The notes below the pieces were generated by a model. That model ran no database searches. It saw only the letters and a program-made list of their open reading frames with translations, and had not been told where the DNA came from. Source: Theobroma cacao (lineage: Eukaryota; Streptophyta; Magnoliopsida; Malvales; Malvaceae). Taken from it: a stretch of DNA of 64,000 nt. The translations under genes were made by a program, and so were the position numbers. Of this stretch, positions 48,845 through 61,067 are shown one piece after another; position 1 is the stretch's first letter; each line of letters opens with the position of its first letter. The stretch spans positions 1,155,670-1,219,669 of the forward strand of contig NC_030859.1 of assembly GCF_000208745.1 (NCBI RefSeq). The letters run 5' to 3'.

Positions 48845-50275
48845 ATGGTTGATTTAGATTGGAAAGCAAAGATGGTTTCTTCCGATATTCCGAACAAATC
48901 TGCGAAGCTGTCTAACAAGCTCCAAGTTTCGATTCCGACGTCGTTTCGTTTCTCGAATGTTTCGTCTCCGTTTTCGACTTCCGCTTCGGCTTCCTCGGAT
49001 TACGACTATTATCTTCGGCTACCGGAGCTTAGGAAGTTATGGGAGACGAAGGAGTTTCCGGGTTGGCAAAACGAGTGCGTTTTGAAGCCAGCTTTGCACG
49101 CTTTGGAGATCACGTTCCGGTTTATTTCGATTGTTTTGTCGGATCCCAGGCCGTATTCGAATCGTCGGGAGTGGACGCGTAGGCTCGAGTCACTCACCAC
49201 GAGTCAGATCGAACTCATCGCTTTGCTCTGTGAGGATGAAAACGAGGATAAAACCGCCGCGGGTACGGCGCCGATCGTCGATCTGACATCGTCGAATGGA
49301 GTTTTAGCTCGCGAGAGCAGCTCCACCGAGGTGTGGAAGATTCACGGAGAAGCGACGGTGGTGAGCCGGACCAGCGAAGCCAGCTTGTTGCCTCGATTAG
49401 CCACGTGGCAGAAATCCAAAGACGTCGCGCAGAAAATCCTCTACTCCATCGAGTGCGAGATGAGGCGGTGTCCGTACACTCTCGGTCTGGGAGAGCCGAA
49501 CCTTTCCGGCAAACCGAACCTCGACTACGACGCCGTTTGCAGGCCGAACGAACTCCACGAGCTTAAAAAGAGTCCGTACGATCACATCGAGAACCACGAG
49601 AACGCGACGCTGTACACGACGCATCATATTCTCGAATCGTGGATCCAATCGGCGAAACAGGTGCTGAAACGCATTGCTTCGAGGATCGACGCCGAGAGCT
49701 TCGAAGCCGCCGCGAGCGACTGTTACCTGATGGAAAAAATCTGGAAGCTTCTGGCGGAAATCGAAGATCTCCACCTCCTGATGGACCCCGACGATTTCCT
49801 TCACCTGAAGAGCCAGTTACTGATAAAGTCCGTCAGCGAGACGGAGGCGTTCTGTTTCCGATCGAAGGGGTTGGTCGAAATAACGAGAATGTCCAAGGAG
49901 CTGAAACACAAGGTCCCGTTCATCCTCGGCGTCGAAGTGGATCCCAAGGGAGGTCCCAGGATTCAAGAAGCTGCGATGAGATTGTACGCGGAGAAACAGG
50001 AGGGTAGTAAGGTCTTTTTGGTACAAGCCCTGCAAGCCATCGAAGGAGCCTTGAAGCGGTTCTTTTACGGGTTCAAGCAAGTCCTGGTGGTAGTGATGGG
50101 GAGTTTGGAAGCGAAAGGGAACCGAGTCGTGGCGAGCTCCGACATGGGTGACTCGTTGAGTCAGATCTTCTTGGAGCCTACTTACTTCCCCAGCCTGGAT
50201 GCGGCCAAGACTTTTTTGGGCGAGTTTTGGAGCCATGAACATGGTGGGTCTGGATGGACTCGGTGGAGGAAGTGA
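48845..50275 (+). CDS. HSPRO2: HSPRO1/HSPRO2-type nematode-resistance-like protein
   Basis: Homologue of sugar-beet Hs1pro-1 and Arabidopsis HSPRO1/2, a plant-specific family induced by pathogen, salicylate and energy stress, reported to interact with SnRK1 subunits; the biochemical activity is not established. Intronless, 476 aa. MVDLDWKAKMVSSD at the start matches the family N-terminus; reading could extend upstream only through a TTG, so ATG 48845 is used. Conserved blocks: YLRLPELRKLWE, LKPALHALEITFRF, CPYTLGLGEPNLSGKPNL, CRPNELHELK, LAEIEDLHLLMDPDDFL, AFCFRSKGLVEITRMSK, and the diagnostic SLSQIFLEPTYFPSLDAAKT leading into FLGEFWSH. About 12 extra residues (EHGGSGWTRWRK) follow the usual end. 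The CDS is notably GC-rich relative to its flanks. Confidence 0.93.
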   Translation: MVDLDWKAKMVSSDIPNKSAKLSNKLQVSIPTSFRFSNVSSPFSTSASASSDYDYYLRLPELRKLWETKEFPGWQNECVLKPALHALEITFRFISIVLSDPRPYSNRREWTRRLESLTTSQIELIALLCEDENEDKTAAGTAPIVDLTSSNGVLARESSSTEVWKIHGEATVVSRTSEASLLPRLATWQKSKDVAQKILYSIECEMRRCPYTLGLGEPNLSGKPNLDYDAVCRPNELHELKKSPYDHIENHENATLYTTHHILESWIQSAKQVLKRIASRIDAESFEAAASDCYLMEKIWKLLAEIEDLHLLMDPDDFLHLKSQLLIKSVSETEAFCFRSKGLVEITRMSKELKHKVPFILGVEVDPKGGPRIQEAAMRLYAEKQEGSKVFLVQALQAIEGALKRFFYGFKQVLVVVMGSLEAKGNRVVASSDMGDSLSQIFLEPTYFPSLDAAKTFLGEFWSHEHGGSGWTRWRK

Positions 50276-51559
50276 TGACTCGGTACCAGTTCTTGGTTAA
50301 AGAGATAAATTACAGAAAAGAAAAACGATTAACAGAAAAAGGAGAGGGTAAAGATTAATTATTCTTTTGTAGTATTAAATGTTTGGGGGTCGATTATTGT
50401 TTGTATACTGGTAAATTTTTGTAAAATGGAAATCCCATGTTTGCCCACTAAATCCTTTCTCTATCCACTTCTTTTAATCCAATTCTCTGCTGAAACCTGG
50501 AACAATGGCAACCTGCAAAAAGGTTATGACAGTGACAGGATCCATAGATCGTTGGGTCGTGCATGGCTTTGCCCCGCTGCCAACTTTGGCATGTGAAAAT
50601 CGTCAGCGGACAGGACATGGAAAACGAACTCCATCGAACTGCTACATGGGATAACAGTTGGAAACAGGACACCAATACTGTGGAAAAATTTATGATTCTT
50701 GGTCCAGATATGAGCCTGGTTTTTCCCCATTTGAGCTGCATGTGAAAGTCAGTGTATGCCATGAACCACCAAGGATCAGGATATGGGGACACATACATTT
50801 AATCTTGTGCTTGAATGCTGGTTTGTTGGGTGGTGGGCAATTCTAGGCATAGTTTCCACTGGCCCAAATTAGAAAAAAATTTAATATTTGATGCATCCTC
50901 GTGTTTAAATTCTATACATTATAACGAATTAAGCTTAGTATTTAACTGGATCACTCTAATTTGATCAAATTGAATATAAATATAAGAATACAAATGTGTA
51001 GAAATTTTGATAGCTGAAGAAATTTTAGTTATGCTGAATTGTTATCATTAGAATATAATTTTTTAATTAATAATTCTTTATAAAATAAATTATTAATTAC
51101 GTAGTTAAATTGTGTATATTACATAAGTGAACGAGATATATTTATTTATAAACTTAATCCTATTCATGAACTGACTTTAAATAATTAATAGTATTGTATT
51201 GTATTATAACTCTAATTAAATAATTAATATATATATATATATATTGACAACTTTGATTTTAATATCATTAAAATATCAAAAGGTTTGGTAAAGTAAGATT
51301 TTCTTTCTTTTACTTTCTTGAATATATGTTTTGATTTTTTTTTTTTTGTCTATGTAAATCATAATCATGTCATCTGATAAGAAGCTGTTTAGATCCTTTG
51401 TGTTCTGTTTTGCTCTTTGGTATCGATTTTATGTTATTGTTTGCTTGCTTGGTGACGAAATTGCTCCAATACCTAACGGAAGAACAGGCTTTGTCTTTGA
51501 TCAAACTAACTTGTACTTAACTTGCTATGAAAATTACCCAAAAAACAATAAAAATAAAA
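50276..51559. other. Intergenic DNA downstream of HSPRO
   Basis: The first 150 bp are likely 3' UTR. From 50448 to 50846 both strands carry overlapping frames of 60-116 codons; no family was recognised, but the segment is less AT-rich than its surroundings and could be an old gene fragment. Beyond 50860 the sequence is AT-rich, with an (AT)n tract near 51226-51243. Confidence 0.4.
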
Positions 51560-51960
51560 TTCAAAGAAATCAAGCAAATAGAAAAATACAAATATTTATG
51601 TGGTTCGGCCTCTTACCTACATCCATAGAATGAAACTGTTTTTTTATTATTGAAAAATTAAAATATAATAAATTAATCTCTATGATTTTTTAAACCCACA
51701 CTTTTTCTCAATAACTTCTCAAAAACACTCACCCAAACCACTCTAACTCCACCTAAAACAAAAGATAGAGTTACAATGTATCCATTCTCTAAAGCTCTCA
51801 AAGCATTACTTATAATTCTAAAATTTATAGATCCATTTTTATAATATAAAAGTTTAAAATAGAATGTGATTAACACTCGATATAAGTTAAGAAGTTTAAA
51901 ATCATACAACTACTCAATATTATATACAAATAAAAATTTTAATCAAATAAGATATAGAAT
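51560..51960. mobile_element. Possible retrotransposon-derived fragment
   Basis: ATTTATGTGGTTCGGCC at 51595-51611, followed by CTTACCTACATCCAT, resembles the GTGGTTCGG..CCTACGTCCA motif common in plant LTR and related repeats. No LTR pair, primer-binding site or coding domain was found here, so this is a weak, truncated remnant at best. Confidence 0.35.
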
Positions 51961-52013
51961 TCTAACCGACTTAAAACTCAACAAAACTCGTAGAAAAGTG
52001 CTGAATTCGTATG

Positions 52014-52305
52014 CCTCCAGGCTCCAGCTTTTCTTTCCGGGTCTAGATTTGTTTAACTACAGGACAAGTCTGAGTAAAAATTCACACTCCTGTGAGGCTA
52101 GTTTGACAGCTTCAAGACACCCAAACTGTCCCTTCCTTTCCAAGCAAATCTCGAAGTTTAGTTTGTCTCCAGGCGCCAGCTTTTTTTCCAGGATTGGATT
52201 GGTTTGGTTTAACTTCAGGACAAGTCTGAGAGTGCAATTCACACTCCTGTGAGTCTAGGGTTTTCCAAGCAAATCCCGAATTTAGTTTGTCACCAGGCTC
52301 CTTCT
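52014..52305. repeat. Two-copy tandem repeat, about 150-bp unit
   Basis: Copies at about 52014-52168 and 52169-52305 share CCAGGCKCCAGCTTTT, GGACAAGTCTGAG, TTCACACTCCTGTGAG and CCAAGCAAATC..GAA..TTTAGTTTGTC. Copy two lacks an internal block of about 35 bp. Open frames through it (51866-52252 plus; 52057-52321 minus) are probably incidental. Confidence 0.8.
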
Positions 52306-53234
52306 CGTTATTAGAAAACATCCCAAATTTTCCATGGTTTTCACTTGTCAGTCCAATGCATGGCCAGCAGCAACGTGTCTCTCTGATAGTTTTTGCCTAC
52401 TCACCTTTTTCATAACGCCAAGTGTCATAGCAAAAAACCCAAAAACCAGTTTCCAATGCTTCTTCCTGCAATTTTATGGCACATGAATCGGACCTAAACC
52501 GCCTAAAGCTAAGCTAGTACACCTGATCATCGGATCTTTTTTCACCAAAAGCGAGCCATGGGGCTTTCACCTATCTCAGCAAACAATGTAGTTAAACCAC
52601 GTGGGTCTAATGCCAACCAAAGAAAAGCTCTCGACCTTGGACAACCAGTAGAAAGGGGAAAGGAGTGGTGAAAGAGTTTTTGAATGATTCTTCCACTTCA
52701 CAAGATGTGCCTTTTTTTGGAAAAAAAACCAAATTTGTTTTAGAATAAGCTATTTGTCAGAGCCTTTGCCTCTTTCAATGTTTGATGTGAACCAAAAGAT
52801 TTTTAATTTTTTTTATTTTTTTCCCTTCCCCCCAAGCAAATATCCATATTCCGATAAGCTTTTCAATCTCCATTGTCAACTTTGTTTGATCCTTTGAAGG
52901 GTAAACTGTTCTTCTCCATGAAAATTGCTTTGTTTGGTGTGAAAGGGGTAGTACTGGAGGGAGACTGTGATTTGTTTTTCTTGACTTTTTAACAGCTTTG
53001 TTTTTGTTAGGATCTGACTTTTTCCGTTTAGATTTATATCAGATAGAAAACAAAAGTTTCAACCCTTTTAACACCTTTTCCCTTACACGGGCATCATGGG
53101 ACTTTTGACCCAAGTTTTCCCTATTGCTTCCTCTTATTTATTAATGGTTTTGCCAGCTTCAACCCTTTCCTTGCTTTAACAGGGTTTCTCTGGTTGTTAT
53201 CTTCTTATAGCAGATTGAGACCAGATTAAAGGGT
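52306..53234. other. Upstream region of the TPR-like gene
   Basis: Non-coding. Contains CCACGTGG-type G-box sequence near 52597 (ACCACGTGGG) and pyrimidine-rich DNA close to the start codon. Likely promoter and 5' UTR. Confidence 0.45.
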
Positions 53235-54929
53235 ATGGAGCTAAGTTTTGCACCAAAGAGTATGCAGATGTCAATGCTCAAACTCCTCCCAAAACCAGCC
53301 TCTTTCATCTCCTCTGTGTGGTTTGCAACTCATGGTGGACGCAGGCAACCTTTGGCCTATTGCTTGGTCCATCGTTCGACTCTTTTTAGCTCAAGAAAGT
53401 TTAGAGGACATAACCTGAAACTTGCTCGCTGTGTAAGATTCAATGATTTCTCCGATGGAGAATCGTCGGAATGGTTTGGAGGAGATTTTCAGCTTTTTGA
53501 TTATACCGAAGATGAAGAAAACCATGAAGAGGAACCTGCCCCAGCAGTTTATGAAGAAAGTGGTGAGGAGGGCAAAGAGATGGAATTGTCAATGCAGCTT
53601 TTACCATCGAAGGTTGAGTTTCTCGAGCCTTATCTGCTTGGAATCAGGCCGGAGCCACCTTATTGGCCTGAGAGAGATGAGGTCAGCAGGATCAGCATTG
53701 AGCATAAAGCAAACAGTCTAGACATCCCCCTTTCTCTGAGGATCATAAAGAAGAAGCAAAGATGGAAAGAGGGTTTTGTGGATGCAGGGGAGTATGCATA
53801 TTGCTCTGTGAAAAATGCTTTTTCGTCACTGGTGTTCATCATCAGAGAGCTACAGAACCACACATGGCAGATAAGAGAGAATCTACAGCCTGAAGACTTG
53901 CGGGTGATTCTGACTAAGATGCAAGGAGACTTGAATTCCATGTTTGTGTGGCTATTCCAACAAGTGTTCTCGAAAACACCCACACTTATGGTCTATTTGA
54001 TGCTTCTTTTGGCCAATTTCTCTGTACATTCCATGGCTCCTCAACAACCAAGTACCACTCAAAAGGCTATTGCAGCAACCATGTCTCTTACAGAGGAAGA
54101 GAGTGAAGAAACATCCGGGAGTGGTTCTTCTACTTCACTGCAACATACTAGTGGAGAGCTAGATTTATGGAAGTCGATGGTGGAGGAGGCCGCAAGAATG
54201 CAGGGAGGACATCATCAGAAGATAAATATGCAGTTTAGACCAGATAACCATGAGGAGCTTGTCAAAAGGAACATCGTTTACCAGATGTGTATAGCTGAGG
54301 AGCCGACTAATCCTCTTCTGGTTGTAAATTATGCCCGGTTTCTTTACCTTGTTGCCCATGACCATGACAGGTAAAATTCCTGGTCCTCTTTATGTGATTC
54401 GAGTTTGTATTCAAGCTCTTTTCGTTCTCATGAATTCCTTATGAATGGTAGGACTATAGCTTGAATGCTAGGGATAAGTATATCATTCCTGCATATGCAA
54501 AAGAAGTTGAATGTTTAGAAATTGTGGGAGGATACCATGGCCTAATTCACTGGCAATCTAGTTCTTTGCCTTCTAGTATAGCAGATTACTAAACTGTCAG
54601 AGCTCTTACCGGCTTCAGAAAATGAAAATAGCTTGCTGATATTGTAGCTTCTGGTTCTTTTGGGATTATGCAGGGCAGAGGAGTGGTTCAAACGTGCTAT
54701 TCAGATCGAACCACCAGACGCAGAGGCATTAGGTCAATACGCTGACTTCTTGTGGAAGGTGAGGAATGACCATTGGGAGGCAGAAGAAAGGTACCTGCAA
54801 GCAGTTGCAGCTGACCCTGAAAACCCTCATTATGCATCCAAGTATGCCGATTTCCTATGGAGCACTGGTGCTAAAGATATCTGTTTCCCTCTCAGCTCTC
54901 CTCATGACAGCTATAACAAGGTTTCTTAA
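53235..54929 (+). CDS. Plant TPR-like superfamily protein (At1g07280/At2g29670 type)
   Basis: Exons 53235-54370 and 54674-54929, GT-AG intron; 463 aa. The N-terminal 60 residues are basic and Ser-rich, compatible with a plastid transit peptide. An acidic stretch (DYTEDEENHEEE, about 90-101) and a conserved block LEPYLLGIRPEPPYWPERDE follow, then a hydrophobic segment (TLMVYLMLLLANFSV, about 250-265). The C-terminal part contains TPR-like helices (NPLLVVNYARFLYLVAHDHD, AEEWFKRAIQIEPPDAEALG, AEERYLQAVAADPENPHYA, SKYADFLWSTG). The splice rebuilds an Arg (AG|G) inside the repeat array. The molecular role of this family is not established. Confidence 0.85.
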
Positions 54930-56359
54930 TCTAGTCGAAATAGGATTGATCATAAGAGCAATATGTTTTCCCCCTGGAATTTTTGTTCATCTGATCCTTC
55001 TGGCATTCGTGTATCGGATCAGACCAATACCCCAAAATATGTCACCTTATTAGCTATCAATGCAGTAAACTAAATATGTAAGAAAGAAACTCCCAAAAGA
55101 ATTTGTTGCACAAATGTAGATGCATAGATTTGTAATGCTTTTGGAGCTAATTGGGATATAAACCTGGCATGATATCAAAGGCTTCTGCCAAGAAATTCCT
55201 TCTTGTTCTATATAAATATATGGGTTAATGTAGATGGACACTGTGGTAATGCTGAGTTTCGAAGTATTGTTCTTGGCCTGTACGGTCCAGCCATTGTCAG
55301 CTCAAACCTCCTAAAAGTAGCATCACACTCCAAAGCTTAACATAGATGAGTTACCATACAATCTCAAAATAATGAGAACTTAAACTGAAATTATTGCTAA
55401 AATCTTTAGCTCTAATTTATCCTGATGGATAGCTCAATAAGGATGGTTTCCTGACTAAGTTATCTTTTTGACATCGAACGACATGGTTCAAGTCAAAGGA
55501 CAAGATTAATGGGAGGAAATTTAATGCGATTTTTTTGACAAAAAACCTAACGTTTTGATCGAGTTGATAAAAAAGGGTAAGTATTAATGTCGATAAGTTC
55601 GACAAAATTCACTACATCTATTAAGTCAGATATTTTGAACATATAATATAAACGGTGTTTTTGTCTGATATCAATTTGATTTTCGATTGAAAACTTGTTT
55701 TTTGGTTTACGAGACTTTAAAATTATTTGTAATTATCTACCTATCCATATCCGAGATTTGCGCTAATTAATTTAATATAAACAAAATATTTGTACCTTGA
55801 GGGTAATGGCAAGACTCTAGGGTTCACATGTGCAAAATTATTAAGATTAGCAACTTCATCTTTCACCATTGACAAGGAAACCCTTTTCCCTCATCCCGTG
55901 ACTGAGCAAATTTACTTTGTTGCTTGAAAGGGGCAATGTCCCTATAACCAGATGATTTTTGCTGGCTATCACACCCTATAGCCAGACGGAAAGAGATCAA
56001 ATGCCCTGACATCACCTCTGATGAGATTTTTATTTTCTGTGTTATCTAGCGAAATACAAAGATAGAAATACACTGATACGAATGCGAAGAACATCTCATA
56101 AGATCTCCAGAACCGGAGACGAAAAAAGACTTCAAGTAGTAATCTCCAATGGCGACTGCCATAGTTGTTAAGAGTACAAGAAAATCAAGGCTACAAGAGC
56201 AACAGGACCAAAAAAGCTGTATCCCCAAAACATATAAGCTATTTTCAATATTATACAACTCGAGACCAAAAACAAAAAAAGAGAGTTGGAATATCTCAAC
56301 TGCTTACTGAGCTAAAAGAGTGGAAATTTTGAAATCGAAATGTGGTCGAATCTCCAGCA
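54930..56359. other. Intergenic DNA between TPR-like gene and GT64 gene
   Basis: Convergent 3' ends lie at either side. The middle is AT-rich; short frames (55050-55241, 55417-55605, 56046-56258, all minus) are not recognisable. Confidence 0.5.
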
Positions 56360-59300
56360 TCACCAAAGCCAGACATTCCGGCTATCGACAGCCTTCATAG
56401 AAGTAGATACTAAGGGCATTCGACCAAACTCGGCGACAAATTTGTTAACACATTGAGTTCTCCTATCACTATGACCTCCCAAGCTGCTAATTCCAGTTGA
56501 ACCAATCTCAAATATTTTACCTACAATTGGTGCAGAAGAATTTATTTAACATTATTAGGATATTGAAGCCTAAAAGGAAATATAACATGCAAAGCTTGTT
56601 CACAATTTAGTAAGCAACAAGCGGTTTATCATTAAAATTTTGAATCATAGAATGAATTCAATTCAAACCAGTTTGAAGATTAAATTTCTCTCCCCAACGA
56701 ATGAAGTACAAGTTAGTCAGAGACAACTAAGGATGCATAATAAGGTAGCCATATCATCGATTGACATCTAAAGTCTAACGGCTTTAACTTCAAGTATCTG
56801 GAAGAGAGCACCCAAGAAAAGCATCTTTTTGAGAGATCAAACAGAACGAACATCATCACTTGCATACAGTTTTAGCATCTCCCTCATAGGACTTCTGATG
56901 AGCAATCTAACAGGAATGAGCAATCATGGCATGTCTGTAGGTTCAAAAATATAGTCTAACAGACCGTAGTTCTTATTGGCAAACATCATGTTTGTAATGT
57001 TCTCCATTTTATCCATTCGCTATTTTGCTTCTTTAAGTAGAAGTAAACTATGACTTGTCTCATGTCAACTCTGTCACAGCTGGCTATCAGTTAATATCCA
57101 GTTTTTTAACAAGGATTGCTGCTTCCTTGATGCCTGATGATAAGTGTTAACTTTCTTTCCTATCCTTTTTTCAAAGATTTTCATATGCATGCCTCCAATC
57201 ATTTTCACATACAGAACATGAATGACAAAAGAGAACGAAAAATATATAATATGTTGAAGACTCCTTTAGATTTACCTTTCACCCATATGGGAGGAGCACC
57301 TGTTGCATTTGCAACAAGAAATGACATTGCAATATCTTCACAATTCCTGGTGAATCCAGCACAGGAGTTAGTATATTAATAAAACATGTAACATGCATAA
57401 AATGATGAAAACATTTAAAAAGCCTGCAATGGTAGTAAATAAAGAGGGACCTGTTCCTGGTTATGTATTCTTTAATCGATGCGGGCATCTCATCAGTGTA
57501 AAGTTTGAGATACTTTTTGTGGAAGAAGGCAGCCTTTGAGAGGATCATACTATATGTACCAGTCCACCAAACAGACCACCATCCACCATATATGTAATTA
57601 TCCTTGCCTTTCTGCATAGAGATGAACATATGAAGAAGGTCTTTTTTTACTAATTACCATGTTTTACCATCCAGGAGGCTTATGATTGTCAAATTCATGC
57701 CAAAAAAGAAAAAAGGTTTCATGCATAATCTATACTAGTTCCAGAATTCAATCCATCAGTTGATACCACAAGTTATAAATGGTCTTTTGTAAAGTCTATA
57801 ATCCAAGTAAAAGTTTCAATGAATTCTAAGCTTCATTTATAATCTCATCCATAAGACATAACGATATCAAGATCCTGAAAAAGCTACAAGCTTCGCTTTT
57901 TTTGTAGTTATTATAGTTTTTCCTTCCATTTATGGCAATGTGTACTATCAACAAGGCTATCAACAATGGAATTCATATGACTTCATGCAGATCTAGAGAC
58001 ATGGAAATTAACTGAAATGGCAACTTCAAGACCCAACACATTGAGCCACTTCAGTCAATCAGAAGCATGAGGTTAGACTTTTAGTCAATGCTTAAATGTT
58101 AAGTTACAGGAAATTTATCTTCTAAGACAGAGAACAATGACAACAAATACGAAGCTTGACACCAGAAATAGGCATATTTCTAATTACATGTCTGAAGTCT
58201 GAAGTTTATGACCATGAAACTTAACAAAGGAAACTGATAACAAGAGTTTACAGCAAGGCTAACATCGCAATCAACAGAAAAAATTATTAAAACTAAGAAT
58301 TTGCAGGACAGCTGCATACCTTTTCATCCACCCAATGCATACGGGGCACATATCCCACCATTGTATCTGGGGCACTTTGCCATACAGTGAAAGCAAATTC
58401 TACTGAAGAGCAAGGAAATATAACATCATCATCGATCGAAAAAACAGCATCCGTCTTCAAATCTCTAATTTCTTTAAATCTGTTGTTCAAGCTATCTTCC
58501 TTATTGATATCAAATACCAACTGAACTCGGTGACCATTTCCTGAGTTCAATTGTATAGCATGGTTAAGAAATCTTTTAAGAGAATCCGATGGAGGATCAG
58601 GCTCACTCCACACAAGATGAATAGACTCGAGCCTAGGACATGACGCATAGTGAGAAATGGACTTCTTCAAGAGATCATATCGTTTCCAAGTGTTCATTAC
58701 AATCGCATATCTTCCCCTGTACAACAAAAATACACAATCCAGCAACGAACATCACCACTTTATCATCAAATTTCATTTGCATCAAACTGACTTAAGTAGA
58801 TTTCAAATTTCTATTTGAATATCAATCATCTCTAGATATTTTTAGTAACATTTTTAAGCTCAAATTGATTTAATTTGAGATCCTAAATATTTTCTTTAAA
58901 AATTTTGAAGATGTTAACTTTCCTAAACATAAACCTTCTGGCAATATTCTAATTAATATCCAAACATAATGAACACTCAACAAAGTTTAAAGCTTTTGAA
59001 TTTTTACTTGAATGCCAATCATTTCTCAATGTCTTAGTAGAATTTTTAGCTGAAAACTGGTTTAGTCTCAGATCCTAATTGTTCTTATGGTTTAAAAGTG
59101 TTAACTTCCATAAATAAAAATCTTTTAACGATGCTTTTATTAATTAACCAAACTATCTGCAAATCTAATCAGATTTTAATTACACTCCTAATTTAGATAT
59201 TAAGTTTATTAAGTTTCAAAAGAATCAAGCTTTATTTAACCTTGGAAAGCACTCAACGAATTCTAATGGAAGATTCACTAATTTATCTAATCTACACTTA

Positions 59301-59547
59301 AAGGTGAAAGTTCAGAGGAGATTAGTTGCGAAACGTACCGTGAAGAAGAAGAGCTGTGGAGCGAATCAACGTCATCGGTCCATCTCATAAAGGAAGAACT
59401 GTCGCGATTACGGTTCGCGACCGCGAGTAGAGTTAACGCGACGCAACCGCAGAGAAGGATCCTGATCTTCACCGATCCGAGCGTCGAGATCCCAACTTGA
59501 CGTAACTTGAAAACCGTTCGACGGTTAACCGGTAAGCTGCCTCTCAT
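56360..59547 (-). CDS. GMT1: GT64 glycosyltransferase EPC1/GMT1
   Basis: Golgi type II membrane glycosyltransferase of CAZy family 64. The Arabidopsis orthologue (ECTOPICALLY PARTING CELLS 1 / GMT1, At3g55830) transfers mannose to glycosyl inositol phosphorylceramides, affecting cell adhesion and salicylate-linked defence. Exons 59547-59339, 58716-58320, 57611-57451, 57346-57276, 56520-56360; all GT-AG; 332 aa versus 334 in Arabidopsis. Single signal anchor at about 28-44 (IRILLCGCVALTLLAVA). Catalytic domain: AIVMNTWKRYDLLKKS, HLVWSEPDPPS, NKEDSLNNRFKEI, the metal-binding DDD in FSIDDDVIFPC (165-167), YGGWWSVWWTGTYSMILSKA, NCEDIAMSFLVANATG, and a tail ending KAVDSRNVWLW. ATG 59547 is the first ATG in frame. 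Confidence 0.95.
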
Positions 59548-59550
59548 CAC

Positions 59551-59593
59551 CCTCTCTCTCTCTCTGTCTCTCTGTCTCTCTCTCTCTCTCTTT
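59551..59593. repeat. (CT)n / (GA)n microsatellite in the GMT1 leader
   Basis: Interrupted CT repeat immediately upstream of the GMT1 ATG, read as GA-rich in the transcript. A TATA-like TATATAA lies around 59705-59730, so the repeat falls in the 5' UTR. Confidence 0.85.
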
Positions 59594-59739
59594 TCCTTTT
59601 CTCTTATTAGAAGAAAGACAAAAAAATGGACTTACTCGGTCGGAACTCCAGACGTGTGACTCTGGAATGGAGCCCGAGTCACGAAACGGACCGTTTCATC
59701 CCGTTACTATATAATTGTTATATATATTTTTTCGGTTCC

Positions 59740-61067
59740 GGAGAGGTGATGTGAAGGTACGGTTCTCGCCGGGAGGACGACGGCAGGAGGAAATGATGGA
59801 CCGTGGTGAAGTGCAGGGGGTTAAGGGAGTAGATGCCCCTAGATGGATTTAAGTGAACACGTGGAGGAAGACTATTGGCTGAAATCAGTGAAACTTACAA
59901 AGTTTTTATTCTTTTATTTATTTTGGTAAATTTTTTCTTCTTCTTTTTTTTTCACATTTTTTTTATTTTAATTTGGTTTCATAAGTAAGAATAGTAATGG
60001 ATTATTATGTTCTTTTCTATTTCGAGAAAAATTAAAGTCAAATTCAATTTTTTAAATAAAAAATACATGCCATTGTTATTTAGTCAAATGATTTTATATA
60101 CTTATTATTAAATAATAATATTCACACGATGCTAATTAAAAAAATTATAAATTATTATATAAAAAATCGAAATTGAAATAATGTAATTATAAACTTTTAT
60201 AAAAATTGATTAGTTTATAACGAAGTGACGGTAAACGACAGTCATTTTTTAATTTTTAATTTTTTATTATTATACTATAAAATTTAAAATATATAATGTG
60301 ATTATATTTTAACAATTTCTGGTGTCGGTCACGGTTAGCAGTGACTGTTGAGACAATTTATAAAAGTCATAAAAATTGACTTAATGGATTGGACCACTGA
60401 ATGTAACGTAAAAGCATGCGCCAAGAAATTCTATACGTTTAAGAGAAGAAAAAATATTTTAAAATTGGTCAGGCAGAAGGTGGGACCAACTATGAACAGC
60501 TGGAGGAGAGTTGCTTGCTTGGCAGAATTAATAAATTGCTGCTGCAGAAGACAATTTTGTTGATTTTGCTCTTTTTGGATGTGAAATTTTGTTCTAATCT
60601 TGGGCTTGGCAGATGGTTAAATCTGCTACTTCCAGGCCTTGTTTTTTGACCCATTTTAAGAGATATTGGGGCTGAAAGACTATGCCCAAAATCAAAATTG
60701 GGCTTAAAAATAAAAATCTTTCTTCACTTAACAAATAAATCTTTTAGAGTAAAAATGTAGACTCGTAACAAATGATATCCTCATAGTAAAACATAACAGG
60801 ATTGAGATAGGACCCAAATCAAGATGACTCCCTTTTCCTATTGTAGGTGAATGAGAAAATGGGTCTTGAACCTAACAAACATGTCTAATCCTCATCGTTT
60901 AACTCGAAATTCTCATCTACAAAATTTAATTAGAAGTCATGATAGTTTTGATCTTCAAGTGGTAGTACAATGCAATTACCAATTAAATTGTTTAAACAAA
61001 TTCAATGAACTTGTAATTTTCTGGTAATAATACTTCATTTGTTTAACATAGTTGGGCTCATAATTAT
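59740..61067. other. Intergenic DNA upstream of GMT1
   Basis: The first 120 bp are relatively GC-rich promoter-proximal sequence containing ACACGTGGAG near 59858 (G-box core). The remainder is AT-rich; the 71-codon frame at 60348-60563 is not recognisable. Confidence 0.5.

Noticed and set aside
49397..50242. Antisense ORFs of 135 and 141 codons and a 122-codon plus-strand shadow inside HSPRO
   Set aside because: They lie wholly within the GC-rich HSPRO exon in other frames and resemble no protein; high GC depletes stop codons.
59548..59550. Start of GMT1 one codon upstream
   Set aside because: That codon is GTG; plant cytosolic translation would use the ATG at 59547.
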